This document shows, in pieces, positions 44,359-54,548 of a stretch of DNA of 64,000 bases. The notes under the pieces are model-generated. The model searched no databases. It was not told where the DNA came from and saw nothing but the letters and a program-made list of their open reading frames with translations. This stretch comes from Pseudomonadota bacterium (GTDB lineage: Bacteria; Pseudomonadota; Gammaproteobacteria; Burkholderiales; Ferrovaceae). Location: assembly GCA_021832305.1 (NCBI GenBank), contig JAKBLB010000001.1:1-64000 (forward strand), given 5' to 3'. The position numbers were made by a program, and so were the translations under genes. Position 1 is the stretch's first letter; every line of letters starts with the position of its first letter.

Positions 44359-47300
44359 ATGATGTCAGGTATTGTAAAGTTAGCACTGAATCGGCCATAC
44401 ACGTTCATCGTCATGGCGATTTTGATCATGCTGGGGGGGGTCTTTAGCGTAATTCGGACGCCGACCGATATTTTTCCCAATATCGGTATTCCGGTCGTCA
44501 GTGCGGTGTGGACATACAATGGCATGATTCCTTCCGACATGTCGGGGCGGGTCATTTATCCCTTCGAGCGCTATCTGACCAGTACGGTCACCAATATCGA
44601 GCATATCGAATCCCAGTCATTGCCCGGTTACGGGGTGGTGAAAATCTTTTTTCAACCAAATGTGGATGTCAACACCGCCATGGCTCAGGTCACGGCCGTT
44701 TCACAGACCGTATTACGCCAGTTGCCCTTCGGGATCACGCCTCCCCTGATCCTCAATTATAACGCGGCGACGGTGCCTATCATCCAGTTGGCGCTGTCAG
44801 GAAAAAAGTTTGGCGAGTCGACCTTGTTCGATATCGGTCAGAATTTCATGCGACCTCAACTGGCGACAGTGGAAGGGGCTGGGGTTCCTTCTCCGTATGG
44901 GGGTAAGGTGCGCGAAATCATGGTGGATCTGAACCCCATCGCCATGCAGTCCAAGGGGGTTTCGGCCGCAGACATTGGAAAAGCCCTGGCGGAGCAGAAT
45001 CTCATCATTCCGGCCGGGACAGAAAAAATCGGCAGGTTCGAATATAACGTCTATCTCAATGACAGTCCGATGGATTTCAAGGAACTGAATGAGATGCCGG
45101 TCAAGGTGGAACAGTCCAATTCCAAGATCCGTGAGGCTCAGAGCCCCGCGATATTGTTGAGGGATGTCGCCTATATTCGGGATGGTTATCCGCCCCAGAT
45201 CAACATCGTGAAAGTGGATGGGCAGAAATCCGTCTTGTTGACCATTCTCAAAAATGGGGATACCTCGACATTGTCCATTGTGGACGACGTCAAAAAAATG
45301 GTTCCCAAACTGCTTCAGGGCCTTCCCGACGGACTGAAGGTACAGCAATTGGCGGATCAGTCGGTGTTTGTCAAGGAAGCCATTTCCGGTGTGGTTCGGG
45401 AAGGGGTGACGGCGGCACTCCTGACCAGTTTGATGATCTTGTTGTTCCTGGGCAGCTGGCGTTCGACCCTGATCGTCAGTATGTCGATCCCCCTGTGTAT
45501 TCTCTCCTCCATCGCGGTGCTGTCCATGCTGGGAGAAACCCTGAATGTCATGACCTTGGGGGGGCTTTCTTTGGCGGTGGGGATTCTCGTGGATGATGCG
45601 ACGGTGATGATCGAGAATATCAATCATCATCTGGAAATGGGCAAGAAGGTGCGGGTGGCCATTACCGAGGCCGCCAGTCAAATCGTCCAGCCGGCGTTCG
45701 TTTCGACCTTCAGTATTTGTATCGTGTTCATCCCCATGTTTTTCTTGACGGGGGTTTCCAAGTATCTGTTCGTCCCCATGGCCGAGGCGGTCGTTTTTGC
45801 CATGATTGCGTCCTTTATCCTGTCCCAGACGTTTGTGCCCACCATGGCCAACTTTCTCCTGAAGGCGCATGATCATCATGCCCATCATGAACACGCTGGA
45901 AAGACGGGGCCCGTGGTGAAGGTCCTCCTTTCACTCAACCGGTTTCAGCATGGTTTCGAGAAACGTTTTACGGCCCTGAGGTGGGGATATACCAGTTTGC
46001 TGGAGCGCGCGGTGAGCAGTCGCAAACGTTTCATCCCCATCTATATGTCCGTGGTCCTGGTTTCCTTTGTCCTGCTCCCGTTTTTGGGTAGGGACTTTTT
46101 TCCTTCGGTGGATGGCGGGCAGATCAAAATGCATATCCGCGCCCAGGTGGGAACACGGGTGGAAAGTACCGCCGCGTTGACAGACAAGATCGATGCTTAC
46201 ATCCGGACGGTCATTCCCTCCAAGGAACTGGAAGGAATCGTGGATAACATCGGGCTGCCCGTGTTCCCCATCAATTTGTCATACATTAATACGGGAACCA
46301 TCGGTCCTCAGGATGCGGACATCATGATCTCCTTGAAGGAAGATCATCATCCCTCGGAAAACTATGTCAGAAAACTGAGACGTGAGTTACCAAGACGCTT
46401 TCCTGGCGTAGAGTTTGCCTTCCTGCCTGCGGACATGGTGGGACAGATCCTGAATTTTGGCTCTCCGGCCCCCATCGATATTCAGGTGGGCGGCCCCAAC
46501 TGGGATGAAAATTACAAATACATCCAGATGATGCGCAGTAAACTGGAACTGATCGATGGAATCGCCGATGCACGGGTTCAGCAATCCACCAACTACCCCC
46601 AGTTCAATGTGAACGTCCATCGGATTCTGGCCAAAACTCTGGGCTTTTCGGAAAAGGATGTGACGGACAGTCTGGTCAGCACGTTATCGGGAAGTTTTCA
46701 GGTGGCGCCGACCTTCTGGCTCAACCCCCAAAACCGCGTATCCTATCCGATCGTGGTGCAAACCCCCCAATATCGGGTGGATACCTTGTCGGATCTGGAG
46801 AACACCCTGGTGAGCAGTGCCAGCACGCACAAAGTACAGGTGTTGGGTGCTCTCGCGAGCATCACGCGGGACCGGGGCGATGCGGTGGTCACCCACTACA
46901 CCATCATGCCCAGTTTCGACTTGCTGGCGACGACTCAGGACCGCGATCTGGGGGGCGTTTCCTCGGATGTGCATAAACTCATCGAAACGACCAAGGGAGC
47001 CATTCCCAAGGGGGCCACGGTGCGGTTGCAGGGTCAAGTACCCATCATGGAATCGTCCTTTTCGGGACTGCTCATGGGTCTGGTATTTTCCATCGTGTTG
47101 ATTTACCTGTTGATCGTTGTGAATTTCCAGTCCTGGCTGGACCCCTTCGTGATCATCACGGGGTTGCCGGCCGCGTTGGCGGGTATCGTCTGGATGTTGT
47201 TCATCACCCACACGCGAGTCTCTGTGCCTGCACTGACGGGTGCCATCATGTGTATGGGCACGGCAACGGCCAACAGTATTTTGGTGATCAGTTTTGCGCG

Positions 47301-47628
47301 GGAACGTCTGAACATCAATAAAAATTCCACGCTGGCCGCAATCGAGGCCGGGTACTCTCGCTTCAGACCCGTCTGTATGACGGCATTGGCCATGATCATC
47401 GGGATGGCGCCGATGGCATTGGGGCTTGGAGAAGGCGGAGAACAGAATGCTCCCCTGGGGCGCGCAGTCATCGGGGGGCTGATGTTTGCGACCGTGACGA
47501 CGTTATTATTCGTTCCGGTTGTGTTCAGTCTGGTCCATGCCAAGGACAAGTTTGATACGGAAAGCGATGAGGGTAACGGTCTTGAAGGCCGATCAGAAGA
47601 AATGAATGGAGCCAGCCATGCAGGATGA
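44359..47628 (+). CDS. RND efflux pump inner-membrane subunit
   Basis: The 1089-residue protein is an AcrB/MdtB-type RND permease with 12 spans, two large periplasmic loops, and the transmembrane-4 signature GGLSLAVGILVDDATVMIEN near residue 398-417 with the proton-relay Asp pair. A His-rich loop HDHHAHHEH lies at about residue 504-512. Similar proteins pump drugs, dyes or other toxic compounds; metal-exporter (CusA) hallmarks are not obvious, so the substrate is open. The pump gene precedes its adaptor, the reverse of the acrAB order. Confidence 0.92.
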   Translation: MMSGIVKLALNRPYTFIVMAILIMLGGVFSVIRTPTDIFPNIGIPVVSAVWTYNGMIPSDMSGRVIYPFERYLTSTVTNIEHIESQSLPGYGVVKIFFQPNVDVNTAMAQVTAVSQTVLRQLPFGITPPLILNYNAATVPIIQLALSGKKFGESTLFDIGQNFMRPQLATVEGAGVPSPYGGKVREIMVDLNPIAMQSKGVSAADIGKALAEQNLIIPAGTEKIGRFEYNVYLNDSPMDFKELNEMPVKVEQSNSKIREAQSPAILLRDVAYIRDGYPPQINIVKVDGQKSVLLTILKNGDTSTLSIVDDVKKMVPKLLQGLPDGLKVQQLADQSVFVKEAISGVVREGVTAALLTSLMILLFLGSWRSTLIVSMSIPLCILSSIAVLSMLGETLNVMTLGGLSLAVGILVDDATVMIENINHHLEMGKKVRVAITEAASQIVQPAFVSTFSICIVFIPMFFLTGVSKYLFVPMAEAVVFAMIASFILSQTFVPTMANFLLKAHDHHAHHEHAGKTGPVVKVLLSLNRFQHGFEKRFTALRWGYTSLLERAVSSRKRFIPIYMSVVLVSFVLLPFLGRDFFPSVDGGQIKMHIRAQVGTRVESTAALTDKIDAYIRTVIPSKELEGIVDNIGLPVFPINLSYINTGTIGPQDADIMISLKEDHHPSENYVRKLRRELPRRFPGVEFAFLPADMVGQILNFGSPAPIDIQVGGPNWDENYKYIQMMRSKLELIDGIADARVQQSTNYPQFNVNVHRILAKTLGFSEKDVTDSLVSTLSGSFQVAPTFWLNPQNRVSYPIVVQTPQYRVDTLSDLENTLVSSASTHKVQVLGALASITRDRGDAVVTHYTIMPSFDLLATTQDRDLGGVSSDVHKLIETTKGAIPKGATVRLQGQVPIMESSFSGLLMGLVFSIVLIYLLIVVNFQSWLDPFVIITGLPAALAGIVWMLFITHTRVSVPALTGAIMCMGTATANSILVISFARERLNINKNSTLAAIEAGYSRFRPVCMTALAMIIGMAPMALGLGEGGEQNAPLGRAVIGGLMFATVTTLLFVPVVFSLVHAKDKFDTESDEGNGLEGRSEEMNGASHAG

Positions 47629-48799
47629 AGATCTGTTTGATATCGATGAACTGAAAAGTCTTCCCAAAAAAAGCATCAAACCGATGGCATGGGTCGTAGG
47701 GGTACTGGCCATTTCCTTGGCGGTATGGGGGATTTTTTCACGCAACCGCGATGCCCGCGAATTGCATGTATGGACGGAAGCCCAGGCCATTCCCTCAGTC
47801 AAGGTATTGCACCCTTATCGCAGCGATAGAACGGCCAGTCTGGTATTGCCCGGGACCATTCAGTCCTACTATCAGGCGCCAATTTTTTCGCGCGTCAATG
47901 GTTATCTCAAATTCTGGTATCGTGATATTGGTGACCGGGTGAAAGCAGGGGATATCCTGGCCGTGATCGATACGCCCGATCTGGACCAACAATACGAACA
48001 AGCCAAGGCCAAGGTCCTCAAGGCCAAAGCGGATGAAAACCTGGCTCAGATCACTGCGGATCGCTGGCAGAAGTTGGTGGTGACCGATGCGGTCTCGAAG
48101 CAGGAACGGGACCAGAAAGTAGCCAATCTGGAAGTGAAAAAGGCGGAGGTGAAAGGTGCCGAAGCAGATCTTGGGAACATCCAGGCTTTTGAAGAATTCA
48201 AAAAGTTGCGGGCCCCGTTTGATGGGGTGGTAACCGCCCGGAAGACGGATATCGGTGCGCTGATCGATGCGGGTAAGGGTGAGGAGTTGTTTACCGTCTC
48301 TCAGATCAACCCATTGCGTCTTTATGTCCCAGTCCCGCAGTTCTATGCGCCCATGGTCAAGTTGGGGATAGAGGCCACGTTGCAGGTCCCCGAGTACCCG
48401 AATAACATATTCAATGGCGCCGTCATACAAACCTCAAAAAACATCAGTCAGAAAACCGGGACCATGCTGGCAGAACTGATCGTGGATAATTCCGATCAGC
48501 GCTTATCCCCAGGCGACTATGCGGAAGTCAAGTTCAGTTTGGCCGGAAAAGAAAACAACAGTCTGCGTGTGCCTTCCAGCGCACTCATTCTGAGAACCGA
48601 TGGCATACGGGTGGCCGTGGTGACCAAGGATGACCGTATCCAACTGAAGAAAATCAATGTAGGTCGCGATTTCGGCCGGGATGTGGAGGTGCTGGCGGGT
48701 GTCACTACCTTGGATGATGTGGTGGATAGCCCCCCCGATTATATTTTTGAAGGCGAGAAAGTCACAGTGATGCCTGCCAAGGTAGTTCCAGGAAAATAA
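47618..48799 (+). CDS. RND efflux periplasmic adaptor (MFP subunit)
   Basis: The 393-residue membrane-fusion protein has an N-terminal anchor (MAWVVGVLAISLAVWGIFS near residue 21-40), a lipoyl/beta-barrel core (GDRVKAGDILAVIDTPDLDQ), and a coiled-coil hairpin with AKAKVLKAKADENLAQ. It links the pump to the outer-membrane factor. ATG 47618 is preferred because GGAG lies six bases upstream; ATG 47606 is also in frame. It overlaps the pump stop. Confidence 0.9.
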   Translation: MQDEDLFDIDELKSLPKKSIKPMAWVVGVLAISLAVWGIFSRNRDARELHVWTEAQAIPSVKVLHPYRSDRTASLVLPGTIQSYYQAPIFSRVNGYLKFWYRDIGDRVKAGDILAVIDTPDLDQQYEQAKAKVLKAKADENLAQITADRWQKLVVTDAVSKQERDQKVANLEVKKAEVKGAEADLGNIQAFEEFKKLRAPFDGVVTARKTDIGALIDAGKGEELFTVSQINPLRLYVPVPQFYAPMVKLGIEATLQVPEYPNNIFNGAVIQTSKNISQKTGTMLAELIVDNSDQRLSPGDYAEVKFSLAGKENNSLRVPSSALILRTDGIRVAVVTKDDRIQLKKINVGRDFGRDVEVLAGVTTLDDVVDSPPDYIFEGEKVTVMPAKVVPGK

Positions 48800-48800
48800 C

Positions 48801-50213
48801 ATGAAACTACTGGGCACATTCCTCTATTCGGCGGTAACCATTGCCCTGTTGGGCGGGTGTTCCTTCATTCCCGACTACCATCGTCCTGACAACTGGAAAA
48901 GTGGCGTATTCAAGGAAGATGGGCCATGGCGTCTGGTGCACCCGGCGGATGCACAATCGCGGGGAGACTGGTGGACGTATTTCAATGATGCCACGTTGAA
49001 CCAGATGGAGAAGGAACTCAACAGCGATAACTTTGTGATCCAGGAAGCGCTGGAGCGGTATGACCAGGCCACGGCATTTCTGACACAGCAAGATGCCCAG
49101 TTGTATCCCCAAATCAATTTTGTGGGGGATGTCACCACCAACCGTCAATCTGCACACCGCTTGTACCGTAACGGGAATCAGGCCAATGTCAATGGCGATA
49201 CGATCGGGGGCATCGGGTTCGTCTACGAGATTGACTTTTGGGGAGCCATCAGAAGTGCGATCGCTTCAGCCGAAGCAACGGCACAAGCCAGCAAGGCGGA
49301 TATCGAGTCGGCGCGTCTCAGTCTAGACGCCTTGCTGGCCAGCGATTACGTCAAGTTGAGGGGACTGGATGCGGAGATCGGTTTACTGGAAGTGACGGTC
49401 AAGGATTACGAGCATGAGCTTGAATTGATGCAACAGCGTCATGACGTGGGGATTACCTCAGGCCTCGATGTGGCGCGTTCCCAGGCGCTTCTGGAAGAAA
49501 CCCGGGCGCAGGTGGCCAAGACGGTTGCTGCACGGGCGATCTACGAGCACTCCATCGCGGTATTGCTGGGGCGGGAACCGGCCACCTTTACCCTGAAGGC
49601 GGACAACGACTGGATTTACCGTGCTCAATATGGGGCCATTCCCAAGGTCATCCCCTCGGAAGTTTTACAACGGCGACCGGATATCGCTGCGGCAGAGCGG
49701 AATATCGTGGCGGCCAATGATCAGATCGGTGTGGCCAGAACCGCTTTCTTCCCGACGATCTCCTTGATGGCGCTGGCCGGGTTCGAAAATAACGGATATG
49801 GAGCGTTGGCGTCCGCGCCCAATACGTTCTGGTCCCTGGGGCCCCTGGCGTTTTACAATATCTTTGATGCAGGGTTGCGTCAGGCGGTGGTGGATCAGGC
49901 AACTTCCAAGACGCGTCAACAGACCGATAAATATCGGCAGACCGTTTTGACCGCATTCAAGGAAGTCGAGGACAGCCTGTCCCAGATCAATAATCTGGGA
50001 ACGGATGATGAGCACCAGAAGTTGGCCGTAGTCGCAGCGCGCCAAACCTTTGATTTGGCGAATCATCGGTACATCGAGGGCGCATCCAACTATCTGGACG
50101 TGATCGATGCCGAAGCCATACGATTGCGTACTGAACGCGAGGAGATCTATGTTCGGACGGCGCTCAACCAGTCCGTGGTAGACCTGGTGCGCAGCATCGG
50201 CGGATCCTGGTAA
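48801..50213 (+). CDS. RND efflux outer-membrane factor (NodT-type lipoprotein)
   Basis: The 470-residue protein is a TolC-like channel of the NodT family. It has a lipobox LLGGC (Cys20), two OEP repeats, WWTYFNDATLNQM near residue 54, and VIPSEVLQRRPDIAAAERNI in the middle. It forms the tripartite pump with the two preceding genes; the start is one base after the adaptor stop. Confidence 0.92.
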   Translation: MKLLGTFLYSAVTIALLGGCSFIPDYHRPDNWKSGVFKEDGPWRLVHPADAQSRGDWWTYFNDATLNQMEKELNSDNFVIQEALERYDQATAFLTQQDAQLYPQINFVGDVTTNRQSAHRLYRNGNQANVNGDTIGGIGFVYEIDFWGAIRSAIASAEATAQASKADIESARLSLDALLASDYVKLRGLDAEIGLLEVTVKDYEHELELMQQRHDVGITSGLDVARSQALLEETRAQVAKTVAARAIYEHSIAVLLGREPATFTLKADNDWIYRAQYGAIPKVIPSEVLQRRPDIAAAERNIVAANDQIGVARTAFFPTISLMALAGFENNGYGALASAPNTFWSLGPLAFYNIFDAGLRQAVVDQATSKTRQQTDKYRQTVLTAFKEVEDSLSQINNLGTDDEHQKLAVVAARQTFDLANHRYIEGASNYLDVIDAEAIRLRTEREEIYVRTALNQSVVDLVRSIGGSW

Positions 50214-50255
50214 ATCGGGCTCGAGGGGTGGAGGATCCCGAAGAGGGGCGAGAGG

Positions 50256-50300
50256 CGAAAGAAAAAGCGGAGGGGAAATTCCCCTCCGCTTTTTCTTTCG
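50256..50300. terminator. Large bidirectional terminator between efflux operon and porin
   Basis: A perfect inverted repeat with 22-bp arms (50256-50277 and 50279-50300) has a GCGGAGGGG core and A-rich/T-rich flanks. It serves both the plus-strand efflux operon and the convergent porin gene. Confidence 0.92.
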
Positions 50301-50312
50301 GAGCATTGGATG

Positions 50313-52088
50313 TTACATGGGGTAGAAACGAATACTGGTGAGGATCATGTTGTCGAAGGTATAGGGGGTGAAGGCACCGCCATATTGGCTGGCACGCACC
50401 GAGAAGGCGCTGACTCCGGTATGAGAATACTGGACCCCGACCTTGGCGGCACCATAATAACCTTTGTAGGCTGCCCACCAGAATCCCACGGTTTCCTGGG
50501 TGACGCTGTTCAGATTATAGGGCGTGTATCCTGATATGGCTGCGGAGCTGGTAAACTGCCCTGGGTTTGCCAGGACATTGTTGCCATACCCGTAGGTTTG
50601 GCCGCCCTGGGTATAGGTATACCCGTTGATCCAATCCCGCCCGATATCGGCATAGATATCGAAAGTGGGTTTGACATGCAAGGTCAGTCCGGTCAGGAAG
50701 GATCCGCCGCGCATTGGGGTCAGTTCGCCGTTGGGTCCAATGGTGGCATCGTTCAGCGTGGAGGTCCCATACCGTCCGACCCCATTCCCATACAATCCGC
50801 TGATCTTGAAATCCAGGGTATGGGGGATGATTTTCAGGACGGATCCGAAGCCCATCGAGCCGGCCCAACTGCTCTGTCCGGCCGCCGTCACGTTGGGATT
50901 GGTATAGGTCCCGTCAAAGTTGCGCAGCATGCCAAAGACTTCGTAGTGACCCAACTCGGTTTCCATGGCCAGTTTGCCAATGATGTCCGGAAACTTGTTG
51001 ACCGAGTAATTGCCGGGAGTCAACAGTCCACCCGCCTGGGCGGGAAGAGTGTAATTGTTCAACACCCCCGTGGGGGTGGATCCTGCCACCCCGGAAGTCT
51101 GGGATTGTTCCAGGGAAATCGCTGCCCAGTATTTCTTGTCCCAGTCTTTGACGACGCGAATCTGGGCTTGCCGGTTCCACACGAAGCCGGGCATGTACTC
51201 CGCGTCGATGACGACGGGAATTTCTTCATTGCGTGGGGTGACCCCCTGGGTATTCAGGACGGCAAGGGACCAACTCTGTCCCGCCAGTAGATGCCATCCT
51301 ATGTCCGTCCAGTCGATGTTGGTATACAGATGCCGGACCCGCGCCGTATAGGAATTGCTCTGGGTTCCGTTGGCCGTCGGGCTGTCTCCCAACCAGTCCA
51401 TTTCGTAGTATCCGGTCACTAGGGTATTCTTGTCTGCATTGCCTTGGGCCATCACCGAGAAGCGGGACTGACGAGCCGTGGCATTGAAACTGGACTGATT
51501 GTAATAGCCTGAAGCCGCCGCCTGACTTTGTGCCGGCGTGAGCAACAGATTGCCGGGATTGGGGTTGAAGGGGATCTTGCTGAAGGGTGAGTTGATGTCT
51601 GCTTGCAGATTGCTGCTGCGTATCGCATTTTCTTCCGCCAGATACCCGCCGAAGGCCAGGGTGACGCCGTCCATGATAAAACCACCCTGATTTTTATTGG
51701 TGGTGGGGATCAGGTCCCACTGGTCTTGAATGGCCTTGAACTTTCCTGAAATCTCGAAAGTCTGGGCCTGGAGTTGCTGGTGCTGACCTTCGAGTTCCTG
51801 GTTTTTATTGGAAATTTGTTGGGTCGTATTCACAATCTCCTTGTTTTTGTCCGCGATTTCCTTGTTCTTCTTCTGGATCTCTTCCATTTGCGCCTTCATT
51901 TCCTGCAGGCGTTGTTCCAATTCATTGACTTGCTGCTGCATCTGCTGGATTTGTGGGTCATCCGCGAAGGCCGTGGGGAGTACCAATGCCGACAGTAGGG
52001 CCGCAACGGTCCGCTTGGTCGTTAAACCTCTTTTCGAGGGGCCTGGACAGGTTCTCGAAGGAGGTGAGACATTTCGTGTGTTAGACAT
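50313..52088 (-). CDS. Outer-membrane porin with coiled-coil N-terminus
   Basis: The 591-residue protein has a long signal sequence (TTKRTVAALLSALVLPTAFA), then a heptad coiled coil of about 75 residues (QQMQQQVNELEQRLQEMKAQ), then a beta-barrel domain of about 450 residues with alternating aromatic strands and a C-terminal SIRFYPM. Such a layout is seen in phosphate-selective (OprP/O-like) and related trimeric porins. A Pho-box-like array lies upstream, so phosphate uptake is the best guess. ATG 52088 chosen; TTG 52103 is also in frame. Convergent with the efflux operon. Confidence 0.8.
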   Translation of the reverse strand: MSNTRNVSPPSRTCPGPSKRGLTTKRTVAALLSALVLPTAFADDPQIQQMQQQVNELEQRLQEMKAQMEEIQKKNKEIADKNKEIVNTTQQISNKNQELEGQHQQLQAQTFEISGKFKAIQDQWDLIPTTNKNQGGFIMDGVTLAFGGYLAEENAIRSSNLQADINSPFSKIPFNPNPGNLLLTPAQSQAAASGYYNQSSFNATARQSRFSVMAQGNADKNTLVTGYYEMDWLGDSPTANGTQSNSYTARVRHLYTNIDWTDIGWHLLAGQSWSLAVLNTQGVTPRNEEIPVVIDAEYMPGFVWNRQAQIRVVKDWDKKYWAAISLEQSQTSGVAGSTPTGVLNNYTLPAQAGGLLTPGNYSVNKFPDIIGKLAMETELGHYEVFGMLRNFDGTYTNPNVTAAGQSSWAGSMGFGSVLKIIPHTLDFKISGLYGNGVGRYGTSTLNDATIGPNGELTPMRGGSFLTGLTLHVKPTFDIYADIGRDWINGYTYTQGGQTYGYGNNVLANPGQFTSSAAISGYTPYNLNSVTQETVGFWWAAYKGYYGAAKVGVQYSHTGVSAFSVRASQYGGAFTPYTFDNMILTSIRFYPM

Positions 52089-52145
52089 GGAAATTTTTCC
52101 CAAATTAATAGGTTAAGTGCGGTACTTCCTTGATCCCGTAACACT

Positions 52146-52198
52146 TTGACACAGGTTTATGACAAAAATATGACACATGAATGACACTTTTGTGACAG
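52146..52198 (-). promoter_or_regulatory. Tandem Pho-box-like array upstream of the porin
   Basis: On the minus strand the units read CTGTCAC, GTGTCAT, GTGTCAT and TTGTCAT, starting 11 bases apart, with a fifth, GTGTCAA, 13 bases on. PhoB binds direct repeats of CTGTCAT with an 11-bp period in the sense direction of the controlled gene, which here is the porin (minus). Another TGTCA lies at 52210. The orientation does not fit argB. Confidence 0.75.
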
Positions 52199-52244
52199 TG
52201 GAAACAGGGTGACAGGAGGGAAATTTTGGGTGGCCGAGTTCTGA

Positions 52245-53183
<939 letters not shown>

Positions 53184-53199
53184 GCAAGCCAGCCGGGCC

Positions 53200-53622
53200 T
53201 CAAGTCAGATCAGGCATGATGCGTTTCATGAATCCGTCGAAGAGGGGAACGGTGAATCCCGTGTCTCCATGATTGGGGCTCCAGACCATGCCTTTCGCGA
53301 TGAGTTGGCTGCGCGTGGCGGCCATTGCCGATGTCGCGGCTCGTTCGACATCCTTTTGGGTAATGGGCGATGATCGGGCGATTTCCCAGGTATGCTTGCC
53401 CCATTCCTGCAGGAAGTAGGGGTACCCTTGGGTGTCCTGGATGATTTGCACCAACGCGGCTTCACTGATGGTGACACCCTCGCTGGCTGCAGGCTTGACC
53501 AAGGCCAGTCGCGATGATTCGGGGTCGAGAGGGCCAATCTGGGGAAAATCGAACAAGCGCTCGGCATAGGATTTTGCCTTGCCCATCTGTCCCCGTAACT
53601 GTGGCAAGCCCGCGCCCACCAA
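53200..53622 (-). pseudogene. AAA-type ATPase remnant (5'-truncated, internal deletion)
   Basis: The frame encodes KAKSYAERLFDFPQIGPLDP, TQGYPYFLQEWGKHTWEIA and, at the end, SQLIAKGMVWSPNHGDTGFT. This resembles the C-terminal half of a known family of single-domain archaeal-type/Orc1-like bacterial ATPases, but with a direct jump from VERAATSAMAA to RSQLIAKGM, where about 50 residues of the winged-helix domain normally lie. The Walker motifs are missing. It is a decayed gene between argB and coq7. Confidence 0.65.
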
Positions 53623-53795
53623 TTATAGAAGGTTTATCTAAAGTTATCAAAAAAACCTAAACTTGCTATAAATGAAATCTTCCGGTCCGGCGAGTGGCAA
53701 ATGGTGGGGGGCAAATTGACGTAAACTTTTGGCATTTTCAAGGACCCTATGGAGAAAAAGAGGTATCATGACCGTCAGTCTTGGGGGAGGAATCC

Positions 53796-54548
53796 ATGGA
53801 TGATCGGGACAAGGAAACGGTTCGAACAGGGACAGGACGGAACACGGTACTGGCAGGTTTAATGGATAAAGTGAAATTGCCCCGTGGCCTGTTTGCGGGA
53901 GTTGAGTTTGAAGGACGCCATCACAGTCCCCTGGATCGGATCCTGGAGGAATTTGATCGAGCCTTGCGAACCCTGGCTGCCCCTGCCCTGGGCACGCGCC
54001 CGAATCCGGCGCGCGGGTTGCCGGAAGCCGATCTCGATGCGCAGGCGCGCCAGCATACGGCTCGCCTCATGCGCATCAATCATACCGGGGAAATTTGCGC
54101 CCAGGCGCTCTATCAGGGGCAAGCGCTGACGGCCCGCATTTCCGCCAACCGGGATGCCCTGCGCGGGGCTTCGGCCGAAGAGGTGGACCATCTGGCGTGG
54201 TGTGAAGCGCGGATTGGTGAACTGGGAGGACGTACCAGTTTTCTCAATCTGTTCTGGTATGCGGGGTCATTGGCTCTGGGGGTGGCGGCAGGGTTGGCCG
54301 GAGATCGTTGGAGCCTGGCCTTTCTCAAGGAAACAGAACGGCAGGTGGGAGGGCATCTGGCGGGACATCTGGCTCAGATCCCTGCTGCCGACCAGCGCAC
54401 CCGCGCGATTGTGGAACAGATGAAAAAGGACGAGGCCGGACATGCCGAGTTGGCCCAACGCCTGGGGGCTGCAGAATTTTCGCCGTCCCTCAAATGGGCC
54501 ATGCGCCTGTCGTCCAAACTCATGACCCGGTCGGTTTATTGGGTTTGA
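53796..54548 (+). CDS. coq7: Demethoxyubiquinone hydroxylase Coq7
   Basis: Coq7 is a di-iron monooxygenase that makes the penultimate step in ubiquinone synthesis. The 250-residue protein from ATG 53796 (GGGGGAGG site) has the ferritin-like iron ligands: Glu in RINHTGEICAQ, E-x-x-H in SAEEVDHLAW, Glu in KETERQVGGHL and E-x-x-H in KDEAGHAELA. An N-terminal extension of about 60 residues precedes the domain, as in other betaproteobacteria. It shows aerobic respiration. Convergent 13-bp overlap with the MATE gene. Confidence 0.93.
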   Translation: MDDRDKETVRTGTGRNTVLAGLMDKVKLPRGLFAGVEFEGRHHSPLDRILEEFDRALRTLAAPALGTRPNPARGLPEADLDAQARQHTARLMRINHTGEICAQALYQGQALTARISANRDALRGASAEEVDHLAWCEARIGELGGRTSFLNLFWYAGSLALGVAAGLAGDRWSLAFLKETERQVGGHLAGHLAQIPAADQRTRAIVEQMKKDEAGHAELAQRLGAAEFSPSLKWAMRLSSKLMTRSVYWV

